Under the pieces are notes generated by a model that saw nothing but the letters and a program-made list of their open reading frames with translations, was not told the origin of the DNA and did no database searches. Positions 26,438-35,365 of a stretch of DNA of 64,000 bases are shown here, in pieces. A program made the translations under genes and the position numbers. Positions within the stretch are counted from its first letter, which is position 1. Each line of letters starts with the position of its first letter. Source of the DNA: Oscillospiraceae bacterium. Its GTDB lineage: Bacteria; Bacillota; Clostridia; Oscillospirales; Oscillospiraceae. The stretch covers positions 62,001 to 126,000 of the forward strand of contig CAJTCG010000007.1 in assembly GCA_910574635.1 (NCBI GenBank), in the 5' to 3' direction.

Positions 26438-28384
26438 ATGAAGTCGATCAAATCAAAAATCCAAATCAGTATGTTGTCGGTCGTGCTGATAGGCTCAGCG
26501 CTGATCGGCGTGATTACGGCCCTGCTGAACGCCAGCGGAATTGACGATGTCATGGAAAAGACTTTGGGTCCCGCCACGCAGATGGCCGCAGACGCTGTGG
26601 AGTGGAAAATGGGGAGCTACTGGACGGCGCTCCAAGAGGCCGCCGCCTCTGATATTTTCCGGGAATCTGACCCGACCGATCCGGAGCTGGTCCCGCTTCG
26701 AGATGATATCGCCCAGCGCAACGGCTTTCTTTACGTCGGCAAAATGGACGCCTCCGGGTTTTCTTCCACGGGATACAGCTACGCGGAGGAAGATTATTTT
26801 CAGCAGTGCAAGGCTGCCGAGAAACCCTATATCTCCGACATTATGAACGACGGACAGCGGATGATCTTCCTGCTGGAGGTCCCCATCATCACCAATGGCC
26901 GCTTTGACGGCGTGGTCTATGGCGGAATCAGCGCCGATTTTCTGTCGGACATTGTAATAAATTTGTCCATAGGCAGCGACGGCGTTGCCTATGTGCTGGA
27001 CAATAAGGGCAATGTCATTGGCCACCGGGAGGCCTCTATTGTAGAAGAGGGCTCCAACATGATTGAAGCCGCAAAAACGGACCCCGGCGTGGCGGATGTA
27101 GCGGCTGTGAATCAGCGCATGGTCCAGAGGGAAACCGGCTTCGGGGCGTATAATTTCTATGGCGACAACAAATTTGTGGGCTTCGCTCCCATTGACGGCA
27201 ATCAGGAGTGGAGCATCGCCATTGAGACCAGCCAGCGGGAACTCAAATCCTCCTTGGACCGGAGCATTCTGCTGACGATCCTGGTGGTCGTTCTCGTTGT
27301 GCTCGCCACATTCCCCGTGGCAGTCAAAGTGGGCAAGTCCATCTCCGGGCCCATTCAGTCCTGCGTCGCCCGGCTGGAGAAGATGGCCGACGGAGATCTG
27401 CACACCCCGTCCCCCCGCGTAAAGTCCAAGGATGAAACCGCCCAGCTGGCAAGGGCGCTGGAAACCATGCTGTCCCGTTTGAACGACGTGGCGCAGGATG
27501 TGTCCCACCATTTGGGCAAAATGGCGCGGGGAGATTTCCGCGAAACGATCACGCGTACATATTGGGGCGACTTTGTAACCATGGAGCAGTCCATCAAGGC
27601 CATCCACAGTTCCTTGAAGGATACGCTTTCCCAAATCAGCCGGTCCGCCGGGGCCGTGGCCGGCAGCGCCGTTCAGGTATCCAACGGCGCGCAGTCCCTG
27701 AGCCAGGGGGCCACGGAGCAGGCCAGCGCGATTCAGGAGCTCTCCGCCACCGCCGACAGCATCGCGGAGAACGCCAGGCAGACCGCCGCCGCAGCGGAGG
27801 AAGCCGGGCATTTTGTGGCTCAGGCAGGCGCGCAGCTGGGCATCAGCGTGGATTATGTGCAAGAGCTGAACGCCGCTATGGAGAAAATATCCGGTTCCTC
27901 CACGGAAATCGGCAAGATTATCGATACCATTGAAAACATTGCGTTCCAGACCAACATCCTGGCCCTGAACGCCGCCGTGGAGGCCGCCCGGGCGGGCAGC
28001 GCGGGAAAGGGCTTTGCCGTGGTGGCGGATGAGGTGCGGAATCTGGCGTCCAGGTCCGACGAGGCGGCCAAGGCTACCAAGGAGCTGATAGAGGGGTCCA
28101 TCACCGCTGTCGCGGAGGGCGGCCAGGTGGTTGCAAAGGTAACGGAATCCTTGGGCAAAACCAACTCCATCGCGGAAAACGTGACGATAAAAGTGGACGC
28201 GGTCGTAGAGGCGGTAGAAAGCCAGACCGCGGCGATTTCGCAGGTGACCGAGGGGATCGACCAAATTTCTTCCGTTATTCAAAGCACCTCCGCCACCTCG
28301 GAGCAAAGCGCCGCTACCTCGCAGGAATTGACGGAGCAGTCCCTGCTGATGAACAGCTTGGTGAGCAAGTTCCAGCTAAGTTAA
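26438..28384 (+). CDS. Methyl-accepting chemotaxis protein
   Basis: 648 residues from ATG 26438 (AAAAGGATGG just upstream; the longer frame begins in the promoter region). Topology: transmembrane helix near residues 10-35, a periplasmic-side sensor of about 240 residues with dCache-like pieces ([32 protein letters not shown]), a second helix ([20 protein letters not shown]), a HAMP domain, then the signalling domain with the conserved hairpin tip [20 protein letters not shown] and [20 protein letters not shown]. It relays ligand binding to CheA/CheW. The ligand is unknown. A terminator follows. Confidence 0.9.
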   Translation: MKSIKSKIQISMLSVVLIGSALIGVITALLNASGIDDVMEKTLGPATQMAADAVEWKMGSYWTALQEAAASDIFRESDPTDPELVPLRDDIAQRNGFLYVGKMDASGFSSTGYSYAEEDYFQQCKAAEKPYISDIMNDGQRMIFLLEVPIITNGRFDGVVYGGISADFLSDIVINLSIGSDGVAYVLDNKGNVIGHREASIVEEGSNMIEAAKTDPGVADVAAVNQRMVQRETGFGAYNFYGDNKFVGFAPIDGNQEWSIAIETSQRELKSSLDRSILLTILVVVLVVLATFPVAVKVGKSISGPIQSCVARLEKMADGDLHTPSPRVKSKDETAQLARALETMLSRLNDVAQDVSHHLGKMARGDFRETITRTYWGDFVTMEQSIKAIHSSLKDTLSQISRSAGAVAGSAVQVSNGAQSLSQGATEQASAIQELSATADSIAENARQTAAAAEEAGHFVAQAGAQLGISVDYVQELNAAMEKISGSSTEIGKIIDTIENIAFQTNILALNAAVEAARAGSAGKGFAVVADEVRNLASRSDEAAKATKELIEGSITAVAEGGQVVAKVTESLGKTNSIAENVTIKVDAVVEAVESQTAAISQVTEGIDQISSVIQSTSATSEQSAATSQELTEQSLLMNSLVSKFQLS

Positions 28385-28398
28385 ATAAATAGCTCAGA

Positions 28399-28432
28399 GG
28401 CGGCGTGAACGGCTTGTTCACGCCGCCTTTTT
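28399..28432 (+). terminator. Terminator after the chemotaxis receptor gene
   Basis: GGCGGCGTGAAC at 28399-28410, 5-nt loop, exact complement at 28416-28427, then TTTTT. A textbook intrinsic terminator. Confidence 0.9.
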
Positions 28433-28552
28433 ACCCTGGCGGGGAATCTTTCCGGTCCGTTTTCCGTGGGATTTTGTTAAATCGTGTTGCCCTTTTCGCC
28501 GCCGCGTGCTACAAATTTATTGTGCGGCAAATGAAAAAACTTTTTCCCGATC

Positions 28553-28581
28553 TGTAATACTTTCCCCTTCCCCTCCGTTTA
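28553..28581 (+). promoter_or_regulatory. ECF-type promoter for the second sigma operon
   Basis: TGTAAT at 28553-28558, 17-nt spacer ending CCCCTC, CGTTTA at 28576-28581. The same layout (TGAAAT, 17 nt, CGTTTA) occurs upstream of the stalk-domain gene at 30527-30555, indicating recognition by the same sigma factor, probably the one encoded immediately downstream (autoregulation). Confidence 0.6.
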
Positions 28582-28625
28582 CTCAGTGAATCGGCGCCAA
28601 TTCAACAAAAAGGAGGAGGGCTTTT

Positions 28626-29159
28626 ATGCTTGCGATCTGCCTGGCCATGCTGGAAACCGAACAGGACCAGCGGCGGTTTACGCGGCTTTTTGAAGCTCAT
28701 GAGAAGAAAATCTACGCGGTGGTCCTCCGTATCCTGGGGGACCCCACCCGGGCGGAGGACGCCGCCCAGCAGACCTGGCTTAAGCTGGTGCAGAACTGGG
28801 ACCGGGTTTCCGCCCTGCCCTGGGGGGAGACGGAGGGCTACACCGTCACCGTGGCCAAGAACTGCGCCCTGGACATCCTCCGCGCGGAGCGGAAAACCGT
28901 CGCCTTTCCCGAGGACTGGGACCCGCCCGCCCAGGAGGAGCGCCAGGAGGAGTACGACTATCTCGTCTCCCTCATCCGCTCCCTGCCGGAGAACTACCGG
29001 CGGATTTTGGAGCTCAAGCTGGTGGAGGAGCAGACCAACCGGGAGATCGCCCGGCGGCTGGGGATGAACGAGTCCACGGTGGCCGTCCGGGTCATGCGGG
29101 GCCGGACCATGCTGAAAGAACGCCTGGAGAAGGAGGGATATGCGTATGACGCAGTTTGA
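28626..29159 (+). CDS. ECF-type RNA polymerase sigma factor
   Basis: 177 residues with region 2 (FEAHEKKIYAVVLRILGDPT, RAEDAAQQTWLKLVQNWD) and region 4 (RSLPENYRRILELKLVEEQT, ARRLGMNESTVAVRVMRGR). AAAGGAGGAGG precedes the ATG. It overlaps the anti-sigma start by 14 nt. The ECF-like promoter just upstream suggests autoregulation. Confidence 0.9.
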   Translation: MLAICLAMLETEQDQRRFTRLFEAHEKKIYAVVLRILGDPTRAEDAAQQTWLKLVQNWDRVSALPWGETEGYTVTVAKNCALDILRAERKTVAFPEDWDPPAQEERQEEYDYLVSLIRSLPENYRRILELKLVEEQTNREIARRLGMNESTVAVRVMRGRTMLKERLEKEGYAYDAV

Positions 29160-30498
29160 CATGCTTTTGCGCCGGGCGCTGATGGACGCGAACCTGGCGC
29201 AGTATGAACGGGCCCTCCAAAGCGTGGAGGACAAGGAGCCGGACTTCTCCCCCCGCTACCTCCGGGAGCGGATGCGCCTTCTGGCGGACCCCCAGGGCTG
29301 GGGGCGGCAGGCCCGGCCCGGAGGCCGGAGGCGGCTGAACTGGCGGCTGATTGCCATTGTGGCGGCGCTGCTGCTTCTCTCCGCCTGCGCCGTAGCCGCG
29401 GTTACGGGACAGTTCTCTCAGTGGTTCCCCCGGCTGGGGGTGGACCCGAAGGCCCCGGAGGTGTCCGAGGAGGTTTTGAGCCGCACGGGCACGGCCATCG
29501 AACAGAGCCAGACCGTGGGGGATACCACGGTGACGCTGAATGCCGCCGTGTGGGACGGAACCTACATCTATCTGTCCTTTACCATTGAAAGCCCCAGCCT
29601 CCCGGAGGACCTTCAGGCCTATACGCCCCTGCACACGGGGGACTGCCGCCTGATTATGCGGCAGGACCAGTGGGAGGAGTACATAACAAACCGGGTGAAA
29701 GAGGACTGCGCCAATCAGAATATGACCCCGGAGGAGACGGAGGAAGCCGTCCGGGCCGCGCTGGAGGAAGGGGCCCGGAAGGACGTCCTATGGCTGTTTT
29801 GTCCTGAGACACGGGAGGGGAACGTCCTCTCCTTCCAGGACAACGAGAGCCTCTATTCCGGCTGGTTCACGGAGACGAAGCGGCCGGAGCTGACATTACA
29901 CCTGGAGAACATCGCCACCTACGCGGACGGAAAAGGCGAGTCTATCATAGACGAAAACGGATACGCCCAGAACCCGGGGCCGGGAGAGATCGTCATCCCG
30001 GGTCCCTTCGACCTGACCTTCACGCTGAACGAGCCGATTCTGCCCATCCACTACGGGGGTGCGGACGTGGACGTGACCCTAGGGACGCCGCCCCTGCCGA
30101 AGGTCCCCATGCACTTCACGGAACTCCAGCTCTCCGTCACGGGTATGGACCTCAAAGGCGAAATCCTGGCCCAGGTGGATATGACCCCCCAGGAGGGCTA
30201 TGTCGAGGTGGGGCTGCCGGAGGGTAGCAAGGAGTCGGACCCCCTGCGCATGGTGGATGTACAATACGCCATTTTCGAGGGTCCCTGGGGCCTCTGGATA
30301 GAGGACGGGACTTATGTGGATATCACGGATTCGAGCGGCGGCCTCACAAGCGGCTCCGACCTCGGGGAAACCTTCAGAGCCTTCATCAGCCACAGCTTTC
30401 CCTATCCCATCGACCCCGCCACGATAACGGCGGTGGATATCGGCGGGGTCCGGGTGGAGCTGAGCGGGCTGGAGCGTCTGCCGGAGCGGATGAACTGA
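29146..30498 (+). CDS. Putative anti-sigma factor (DUF4179-like)
   Basis: 450 residues if started at ATG 29146, 9 nt after AGGAGGG; an in-frame ATG at 29140 lies too close to that site but is possible. N-terminal cytoplasmic segment with FDMLLRRALMDANLAQY and EPDFSPRYLRERMRLLADP, matching the anti-sigma at 23312. One membrane helix follows (LIAIVAALLLLSACAVAAVT), then a large extracellular beta-rich domain beginning with the DUF4179-like AIEQSQTVGDTTVTLNAAVW. It probably holds the adjacent sigma factor inactive at the membrane and senses an envelope cue. Confidence 0.8.
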   Translation: MTQFDMLLRRALMDANLAQYERALQSVEDKEPDFSPRYLRERMRLLADPQGWGRQARPGGRRRLNWRLIAIVAALLLLSACAVAAVTGQFSQWFPRLGVDPKAPEVSEEVLSRTGTAIEQSQTVGDTTVTLNAAVWDGTYIYLSFTIESPSLPEDLQAYTPLHTGDCRLIMRQDQWEEYITNRVKEDCANQNMTPEETEEAVRAALEEGARKDVLWLFCPETREGNVLSFQDNESLYSGWFTETKRPELTLHLENIATYADGKGESIIDENGYAQNPGPGEIVIPGPFDLTFTLNEPILPIHYGGADVDVTLGTPPLPKVPMHFTELQLSVTGMDLKGEILAQVDMTPQEGYVEVGLPEGSKESDPLRMVDVQYAIFEGPWGLWIEDGTYVDITDSSGGLTSGSDLGETFRAFISHSFPYPIDPATITAVDIGGVRVELSGLERLPERMN

Positions 30499-30526
30499 AA
30501 AATTTTTTCCGAAATTTTTAAATCCG

Positions 30527-30555
30527 TGAAATACTATGTCCTCCCCCTCCGTTTA
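30527..30555 (+). promoter_or_regulatory. ECF-type promoter for the stalk-domain gene
   Basis: TGAAAT at 30527-30532, 17-nt spacer, CGTTTA at 30550-30555, then about 60 nt to the start codon. It shares AATACT-N13-CCGTTTA exactly with the promoter at 28553-28581, so this gene is the best candidate target of the sigma factor at 28626. Confidence 0.6.
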
Positions 30556-30617
30556 GGTAACAGAACGGAGCGGGGAGGGCATTCCCTTTCCGCCGAAAAC
30601 GAAAGGAAGGTATCCTC

Positions 30618-31514
30618 ATGAAAAAACGAATTGCGTCCTTTGCCGGCGGCTTCTTCGCCGCCCTGGCCCTGTCCCTCTGCCTGACCACCGCCCTGGCGGC
30701 GGCGGGGCAGGTGAGCTACAACTTCGCCAACGTCTCCATGGACGGCACGCAGAAAATCGCGGCGGGCCAGGACATCACCGCCGCCAATGGGCAGAAAATC
30801 CCCGGCTCCATCCTCTACACCGATGAGGCGGGCGGCAAAACCAACTACCTCCCCATTCGCACTATCAGTGAGCTGCTGGGGGTGGAGATCGGGTATGACT
30901 CCGCAAGCAAGACGGTCCTGCTGGGGAAGCAGCCCACCAAGCCCGCCACCGAAGCCCAGCCCGCCAGGGACGAGAACGTGATTGACCTCAGCATCCCCAA
31001 GGAGGTGCCCAAAAATCCCCGCCGGGGCGACGTGGACCTGATTAAGAGCCGGGGCGGCACGATTCTCCCGGACGACGACCCGAACTCTTACCGGGGCAAC
31101 GAAAAGGTGTACCGGGATAAGGATGGAAACATCCGGTTCGAGTACCTGGTAGGGAACGACAGCGCCTTGCCAGAGCTGGATAAAAAGGCCAAGGAGATAT
31201 ACCTTGTGAACGGGGATTTCCCCAAAAATAAGAAGGGCGAGAGCTACGGCACCACGCTGTTGGCGGACTATGTGGGCTACGCGCCGGACCTGGAGGTGGA
31301 GGTGGAGGGATATAAACGTTTTGCTGAGGAACAGGCGGCCAGAGATGCCCTGGACGGACTCTCCAAGGAGGAGTGCCCCCACGAGTACACTTACCCGATC
31401 TACGACAAGGAGGGCGAGTTCCTGCGGAATGCGAAACAAACCTGTGGCGGGCACTTCGAGGGCAAGTCCATGGAGTATGTCCGGAAGGCTCTGGAGGAAG
31501 GCAGATTGTGGTGA
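30618..31514 (+). CDS. Secreted stalk-domain protein (copper amine oxidase N-terminal-like domain)
   Basis: 298 residues with a signal peptide (MKKR, then a hydrophobic run to ALAAAG). Residues about 35-110 form a stalk domain: ILYTDEAGGKTNYLPIRTIS, then ELLGVEIGYDSASKTVLLGK, the pattern of the copper amine oxidase N-terminal family common in Firmicutes surface proteins. The rest is hydrophilic and includes a CPHEY...CGGH pair of cysteines near the C-terminus. GAAAGGAAGG precedes the ATG. Its own ECF-type promoter suggests induction by the upstream sigma factor. Function beyond a cell-surface role is unknown. Confidence 0.8.
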   Translation: MKKRIASFAGGFFAALALSLCLTTALAAAGQVSYNFANVSMDGTQKIAAGQDITAANGQKIPGSILYTDEAGGKTNYLPIRTISELLGVEIGYDSASKTVLLGKQPTKPATEAQPARDENVIDLSIPKEVPKNPRRGDVDLIKSRGGTILPDDDPNSYRGNEKVYRDKDGNIRFEYLVGNDSALPELDKKAKEIYLVNGDFPKNKKGESYGTTLLADYVGYAPDLEVEVEGYKRFAEEQAARDALDGLSKEECPHEYTYPIYDKEGEFLRNAKQTCGGHFEGKSMEYVRKALEEGRLW

Positions 31515-31565
31515 CACGGCGTCAGGCCGGAACCCATTTCAGCCGGCTGGAGCTGGATGTTCCCC

Positions 31566-31670
31566 TGCCCCATCGACCCCGCCGCGGAAAAGAGCGCGGC
31601 GGTTTCCAAGGAGCTTTCCCGGCAGGCCGGAATTCTCAACAGCCTCATTAACCGCTTCCGCATTCAATAA
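31566..31670 (+). pseudogene. Chemotaxis-receptor C-terminal tail remnant
   Basis: A short frame ending in TAA reads EKSAAVSKELSRQAGILNSL then INRFRIQ, which matches the extreme C-terminus of methyl-accepting chemotaxis proteins (the intact receptor at 26438 ends with an equivalent [13 protein letters not shown]...FQLS). No start, HAMP or signalling hairpin precedes it; the upstream DNA belongs to the stalk-domain gene. It is a leftover of a second receptor lost by deletion. A terminator follows at once. Confidence 0.6.
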
Positions 31671-31675
31671 GACCC

Positions 31676-31718
31676 AAAAACAGGGAAGGCACGCCTGGCG
31701 CGCCTTCCCTGTTTTTTT
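31676..31718. terminator. Bidirectional terminator between convergent units
   Basis: ACAGGGAAGGC at 31680-31690 pairs with GCCTTCCCTGT at 31702-31712. T-run TTTTTTT lies on the plus side and AAAAA (Ts on minus) on the left side, so it serves both the stalk-domain/MCP remnant and ilvE on the minus strand. Confidence 0.85.
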
Positions 31719-31734
31719 GAAAAAAGACGTTTTC

Positions 31735-32820
31735 TCAGCCCTTGCACACGGGGACGATCCAGCCCTTGGTATCGGGAATCTTGCCCCACTGCATGCCGGT
31801 CATGGTGTCGTAGAGCTTCTGGGTGACGGGGCCGATTTTCCCGTCGTTGATGAAGACCTTGTCCTCCTTCCAGTCCAGCTCCTTCACCGGGGAGACCACG
31901 GCGGCGGTGCCGGTGCCGAAGACCTCCTCCAGCTTGCCCTCGCGGCCCGCCTTCATCACGTCCGCGATGGCCAGGGGGCCCTCAATGACCTCATAGCCCC
32001 AGTCCCTGAGAAGCTCGATGCAGCTGCGCCGGGTGACGCCGGGGAGCACCGTGCCCGTGCAGGCGGCGGTGTAGATCTTCCCGTCGATTTTGAAGAGGAT
32101 GTTCATGCTACCCACTTCTTCGACGTACTTCTTTTCCACGCCGTCCAGCCACAGCACCTGGGCGAAGCCCTTCCGCTCCGCCTCCTCGCCGGCCTTGATG
32201 GACGCGGCGTAGTTGCCGCCGCACTTGGTGAAGCCCGTCAGGCCCGGGGCGGCCCGGATGTACTCGTCCTCCACGTAGATGCGCACCGGGTCAATGCCCT
32301 CGGCGTAGTAGGCGCCGGAGGGGGCGCAAATGACGCAGAAGGTGTAGTGCTTGCTGGCGTGGACGCCGAGGCCCACGTCGGTGGCGAAGACGAAGGGGCG
32401 GATATACAGGGAGGTGCCGTCGGAATGGGGCACCCAGTCCTTTTCCAGCTCCACCAGGGTCTTCACGGCCTGGACGAAGTCCTCCACGGGGACCTGGGGG
32501 ATGCACATGCGGTCGGAGGAATCCTGCATCCGCTGGGCGTTGCACTCCGGGCGGAAGAGCTGAATGACGTTGTCCACGGAGCGGTAGGCCTTCATGCCCT
32601 CGAAAAGCTCCTGAGCGTAGTGGAAGACCACGGTGGCCGGGTCCATGGGGATGGGCGCGTAGGGCACGATGCGGGGGTCGTGCCAGCCCCGGCCGTCGGT
32701 ATAGTCCATCAGGAACATATGGTCCGAAAAGATCTTGCCGAAGCCCAGCTTGCTCTCGTCGGCGGGCTTGGCCTTGGGGGCGGGGTTTTTCGTGATTTTG
32801 ATATCCAGCATTGCGAACAC
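31735..32820 (-). CDS. ilvE: Branched-chain amino acid aminotransferase
   Basis: 361 residues, the length of the longer (type II, eukaryote-like) BCAT form. PLP enzyme of fold type IV: the lysine lies in GFTKCGGNYAASIKAG (SIKAGEEAERKGF) and the cofactor-binding stretch in VLPGVTRRSCIELLRDWGYE. It interconverts Leu, Ile and Val with their 2-keto acids using 2-oxoglutarate/glutamate. It lies downstream of a VOR-type ketoacid:ferredoxin oxidoreductase operon on the same strand, with a 170-nt gap and a hairpin between, so aminotransferase and oxidoreductase can form a branched-chain fermentation route to acyl-CoA. Confidence 0.92.
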   Translation of the reverse strand: MFAMLDIKITKNPAPKAKPADESKLGFGKIFSDHMFLMDYTDGRGWHDPRIVPYAPIPMDPATVVFHYAQELFEGMKAYRSVDNVIQLFRPECNAQRMQDSSDRMCIPQVPVEDFVQAVKTLVELEKDWVPHSDGTSLYIRPFVFATDVGLGVHASKHYTFCVICAPSGAYYAEGIDPVRIYVEDEYIRAAPGLTGFTKCGGNYAASIKAGEEAERKGFAQVLWLDGVEKKYVEEVGSMNILFKIDGKIYTAACTGTVLPGVTRRSCIELLRDWGYEVIEGPLAIADVMKAGREGKLEEVFGTGTAAVVSPVKELDWKEDKVFINDGKIGPVTQKLYDTMTGMQWGKIPDTKGWIVPVCKG

Positions 32821-32951
32821 TCTCCTGTTTTCCGTATTGGGAGCTGGGCTCCCCTGCCGGGCGGGGCGCGGGCGGGGCCCGGTTTTTTGCTTTAAATGAT
32901 TATATGCTTGCCCGGGGGCAAAGTCAATGGTTTTTCGCTAAGGAGACATGC

Positions 32952-32981
32952 GGGGGAAGCGGGCTCCGGCCCGCTTCCCCC
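32952..32981 (-). terminator. 13-bp hairpin between the VOR operon and ilvE
   Basis: GGGGGAAGCGGGC at 32952-32964, 4-nt loop, exact complement at 32969-32981. It lies 12 nt after the gamma-subunit stop. There is no T-run directly after it on the minus strand, so termination may be partial and allow read-through to ilvE. Confidence 0.6.
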
Positions 32982-32993
32982 TGCTTGGTCTTG

Positions 32994-33536
32994 TTAGGCG
33001 GGCTTCCCGCACTCCAGCCCGCGTTTCAGAGCCTCCAGGTTCAGCGGGACCAGCTTGGCCTTCTTCCCGGTGAACATCTCCGCAATCATGGTTTCAATGG
33101 TCTCCTGCTTCAGCGCCCCCGTGGCGGCCACGTAGGCCCCCAGCATTACCATGTTGGCGACCTTGGGGTTTCCCAGCTCCGAGGCGATCTCGTCGCAGGG
33201 GACGTAGACCGCCGTCACGTCCTCCCGGCTTACCTTGTCGGGGATGATGCTGCTGTTGACGAACACCGTGCCCCCGGGGGCCACCCGGCTTTCAAACTTC
33301 GCCAGAGCCGCCCGGTTCATGGCCACCACCTCGCTGGGCCGTTCCACCAGGGGCGCGCCGATGCGCTCGTCGCTGATGATCACCGTGCAGTTGGCGGTGC
33401 CGCCCCGCATCTCGGGGCCGTAGGAGGGAACCCAGGACGCTTCCAGGTCCTCCGCCACGGCGGCCTCCACCAGATTCTTCCCGATGGACATGACGCCCTG
33501 ACCGCCGAAGCCGGACAGAATCACTTCCTTTTTCAT
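32994..33536 (-). CDS. 2-ketoisovalerate-type 2-oxoacid:ferredoxin oxidoreductase, gamma subunit
   Basis: 180 residues of the gamma-subunit family: N-terminal ILSGFGGQGVMSIGKNLVEA glycine-rich turn, then VPSYGPEMRGGTANCTVIIS, both classic for the gamma chain of pyruvate/2-oxoacid:ferredoxin oxidoreductases. It completes the four-chain complex (delta, alpha, beta, gamma) encoded in this minus-strand operon; 1 nt separates it from the beta gene. AAAAAGGAAG precedes the start. Confidence 0.9.
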   Translation of the reverse strand: MKKEVILSGFGGQGVMSIGKNLVEAAVAEDLEASWVPSYGPEMRGGTANCTVIISDERIGAPLVERPSEVVAMNRAALAKFESRVAPGGTVFVNSSIIPDKVSREDVTAVYVPCDEIASELGNPKVANMVMLGAYVAATGALKQETIETMIAEMFTGKKAKLVPLNLEALKRGLECGKPA

Positions 33537-33537
33537 A

Positions 33538-34281
33538 TCACGTCGCCTCCGTATCCTTGATAACGCCCAGGGGATAGTAAGCGGCCATATGCTCCATCAG
33601 CCATTGGTTGGCCTCGTCGATCTCCATGCCCCAGTTGGTGGGACAGGCCGCCAGCACCTCCACGAAGGTGAAGCCGTCCCCGGCCATCTGGCGCTGGAAG
33701 GCCTTTTTCAGGGCCTTTTTCGTCTTGTTCAGGTGGGGGATGTCCGTGACGCAGACCCGCTCGGCGTAGACGCAGCCGTCCAGGGTGGAGAGCATCTCGG
33801 CGACCCGGATGGGCATGCCCGCCTGTTCCTTGGTGCGGCCCAGGGGGGCGGTGGTGGCCCGCTGGCCGATGAGGGTGGTGGGGGCCATTTGCCCGCCGGT
33901 CATGCCGTAGATGGCGTTGTTGATAAAGATGGTGGTGAATTTCTCCCCCCGCATGGCGGCGTGGACAATCTCCGCCGCGCCGATGGAGGCCAGGTCCCCG
34001 TCCCCCTGATAGGTAAAGACGGGCTGGGTGGGATGGGTGCGCTTGACGGCGGTGGCCACCGCCGGGGCCCGTCCGTGGGCCGCCTCGATGGTGTCGAAGG
34101 AAAAGTAGTTCCCGGCGAAGACGGCGCAGCCCACGGGGCAGACGCCGATGGCCGTCCCCAGGGCGTCCATCTCTTCCAGAATCTCGCCGATGAGCTTATG
34201 TACGATGCCGTGGGCGCAGCCGGGGCAGTAATGGAGCTCCGTGTCCTGGAGGCCCTTGGTCTTCCGGTAAATCGTCGTCAT
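33538..34281 (-). CDS. 2-ketoisovalerate-type 2-oxoacid:ferredoxin oxidoreductase, beta (TPP-binding) subunit
   Basis: 247 residues. TPP/Mg-binding motif GDGDLASIGAAEIVHAAMRG with INNAIYGMTGGQMAPTT, as in the beta chains of VOR/KOR. An early cysteine pair (YCPGCAHGIVHKL) is the part of the cluster-binding motif seen in these short beta subunits. It binds thiamine pyrophosphate and carries out decarboxylation of the 2-oxoacid. It is separated by 1 nt from the alpha gene upstream, so synthesis is coupled. Confidence 0.9.
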   Translation of the reverse strand: MTTIYRKTKGLQDTELHYCPGCAHGIVHKLIGEILEEMDALGTAIGVCPVGCAVFAGNYFSFDTIEAAHGRAPAVATAVKRTHPTQPVFTYQGDGDLASIGAAEIVHAAMRGEKFTTIFINNAIYGMTGGQMAPTTLIGQRATTAPLGRTKEQAGMPIRVAEMLSTLDGCVYAERVCVTDIPHLNKTKKALKKAFQRQMAGDGFTFVEVLAACPTNWGMEIDEANQWLMEHMAAYYPLGVIKDTEAT

Positions 34282-34282
34282 G

Positions 34283-35350
34283 TCACTTGACCTCCTTCCA
34301 GGCTTCCTGGACCGCCCGCTCCACCTCGGACACGCCGGGGATCTTGCCGCCGCAGCGGCCGTAGAACTTCACGGGCTTCCGCTCCGCAACCGCCAGGTTC
34401 ACGTCGTCCAGCATCTGCCCCAGGCTCATCTCCACCGTCAGGAAACCCTTCACCCGGTCCAGGTCGGCAATCTCCCGCAGCCGGGCGTAGGGATAGGGCC
34501 ACAGGGTAATGGGGCGGAACACGCCGGCCTTGATCCCCTGCCGGCGCAGATTCTCCGCCGCCGTCTGGGCCACCCGGGAGGGGGTGCCGTAGGCAACCAG
34601 GACCATCTCCGCGTCGTCCAGCAGGATCTCCTCCCAGCGGCATTCGTTCTTCTCCATCTCCAGGACCTTCTTATGAAGCTCCAGGTTGTGGGCCTCGCAG
34701 GAGGGGGCGTCGATGAGCAGGGAGGTGATGAAATTGTTATGGTCCCGGTCCCCCCGGCCGCAGGCGGCCCAGGTCTTCTCCTGGAGCGTTCTCGGTGTGC
34801 GCTCCTTCCAGACGATGGGCTCCATCATCTGGCCGATGAGGCCGTCCGCCAGGAGCACCACGGGATTGCGGTACTGGTCGGCGATGTCAAAGGCCTCCTG
34901 GGTCAAATCCACCGCCTCCTGGATGTTGGCGGGGGCCAGGACCACGGTGCGGTAATCGCCGTTGCCGCCGCCCCGGGTGGCCTGGAAATAATCTCCCTGG
35001 GCGGGCTGGATGGACCCCAGGCCCGGGCCGCCCCGCATGACGTTGACGATCACAGCGGGCAGCTGGCAGGCCGCCAGATAGCTGATGCCCTCCTGCTTGA
35101 GGCTTACGCCGGGGGAGGAGGAGGAGGTCATGGCCCGCACGCCGGAGGCCGCCGCGCCGTATACCATGTTGACGGCGGCCAGCTCCGACTCCGCCTGGAC
35201 GAAGACGCCGCCGCTCTGGGGCATGTGGAGGGACATGTACTCGGGAATCTCGTTCTGGGGGGTGATGGGATAGCCGAAGAAGCAGCGGCAGCCCGCCCGG
35301 ATGGCGGCCTCAGCAATGGCCTCGCTGCCCTTCCAGATTTCTCGTTTCAT
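34283..35350 (-). CDS. vorB: 2-ketoisovalerate-type 2-oxoacid:ferredoxin oxidoreductase, alpha subunit (VorB)
   Basis: 355 residues: pyrimidine-binding domain start EAIAEAAIRAGCRCFFGYPI TPQNEI, then the family-typical TSSSSPGVSLKQEGISYLAA and VMRGGPGLGSIQPAQGDY. Sequence pattern follows 3-methyl-2-oxobutanoate:ferredoxin oxidoreductases (VorB) more than KorA, but 2-oxoglutarate specificity cannot be excluded. It works with the ferredoxin-like delta, beta and gamma chains to make acyl-CoA and reduced ferredoxin. The nearby ilvE supports branched-chain keto acids as substrates. Confidence 0.85.
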   Translation of the reverse strand: MKREIWKGSEAIAEAAIRAGCRCFFGYPITPQNEIPEYMSLHMPQSGGVFVQAESELAAVNMVYGAAASGVRAMTSSSSPGVSLKQEGISYLAACQLPAVIVNVMRGGPGLGSIQPAQGDYFQATRGGGNGDYRTVVLAPANIQEAVDLTQEAFDIADQYRNPVVLLADGLIGQMMEPIVWKERTPRTLQEKTWAACGRGDRDHNNFITSLLIDAPSCEAHNLELHKKVLEMEKNECRWEEILLDDAEMVLVAYGTPSRVAQTAAENLRRQGIKAGVFRPITLWPYPYARLREIADLDRVKGFLTVEMSLGQMLDDVNLAVAERKPVKFYGRCGGKIPGVSEVERAVQEAWKEVK

Positions 35351-35365
35351 GGGACGCGGCTCCTT

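Noticed and set aside
32850-32890. GC-rich repeats upstream of ilvE
   Set aside because: They read as a possible leader hairpin, but no alternative terminator/antiterminator or leader peptide rich in branched-chain residues was found.
31270-32895. 541-codon plus-strand open frame
   Set aside because: It runs across the stalk-domain gene end, a terminator and the antisense of ilvE; long frames arise here from high third-position GC.
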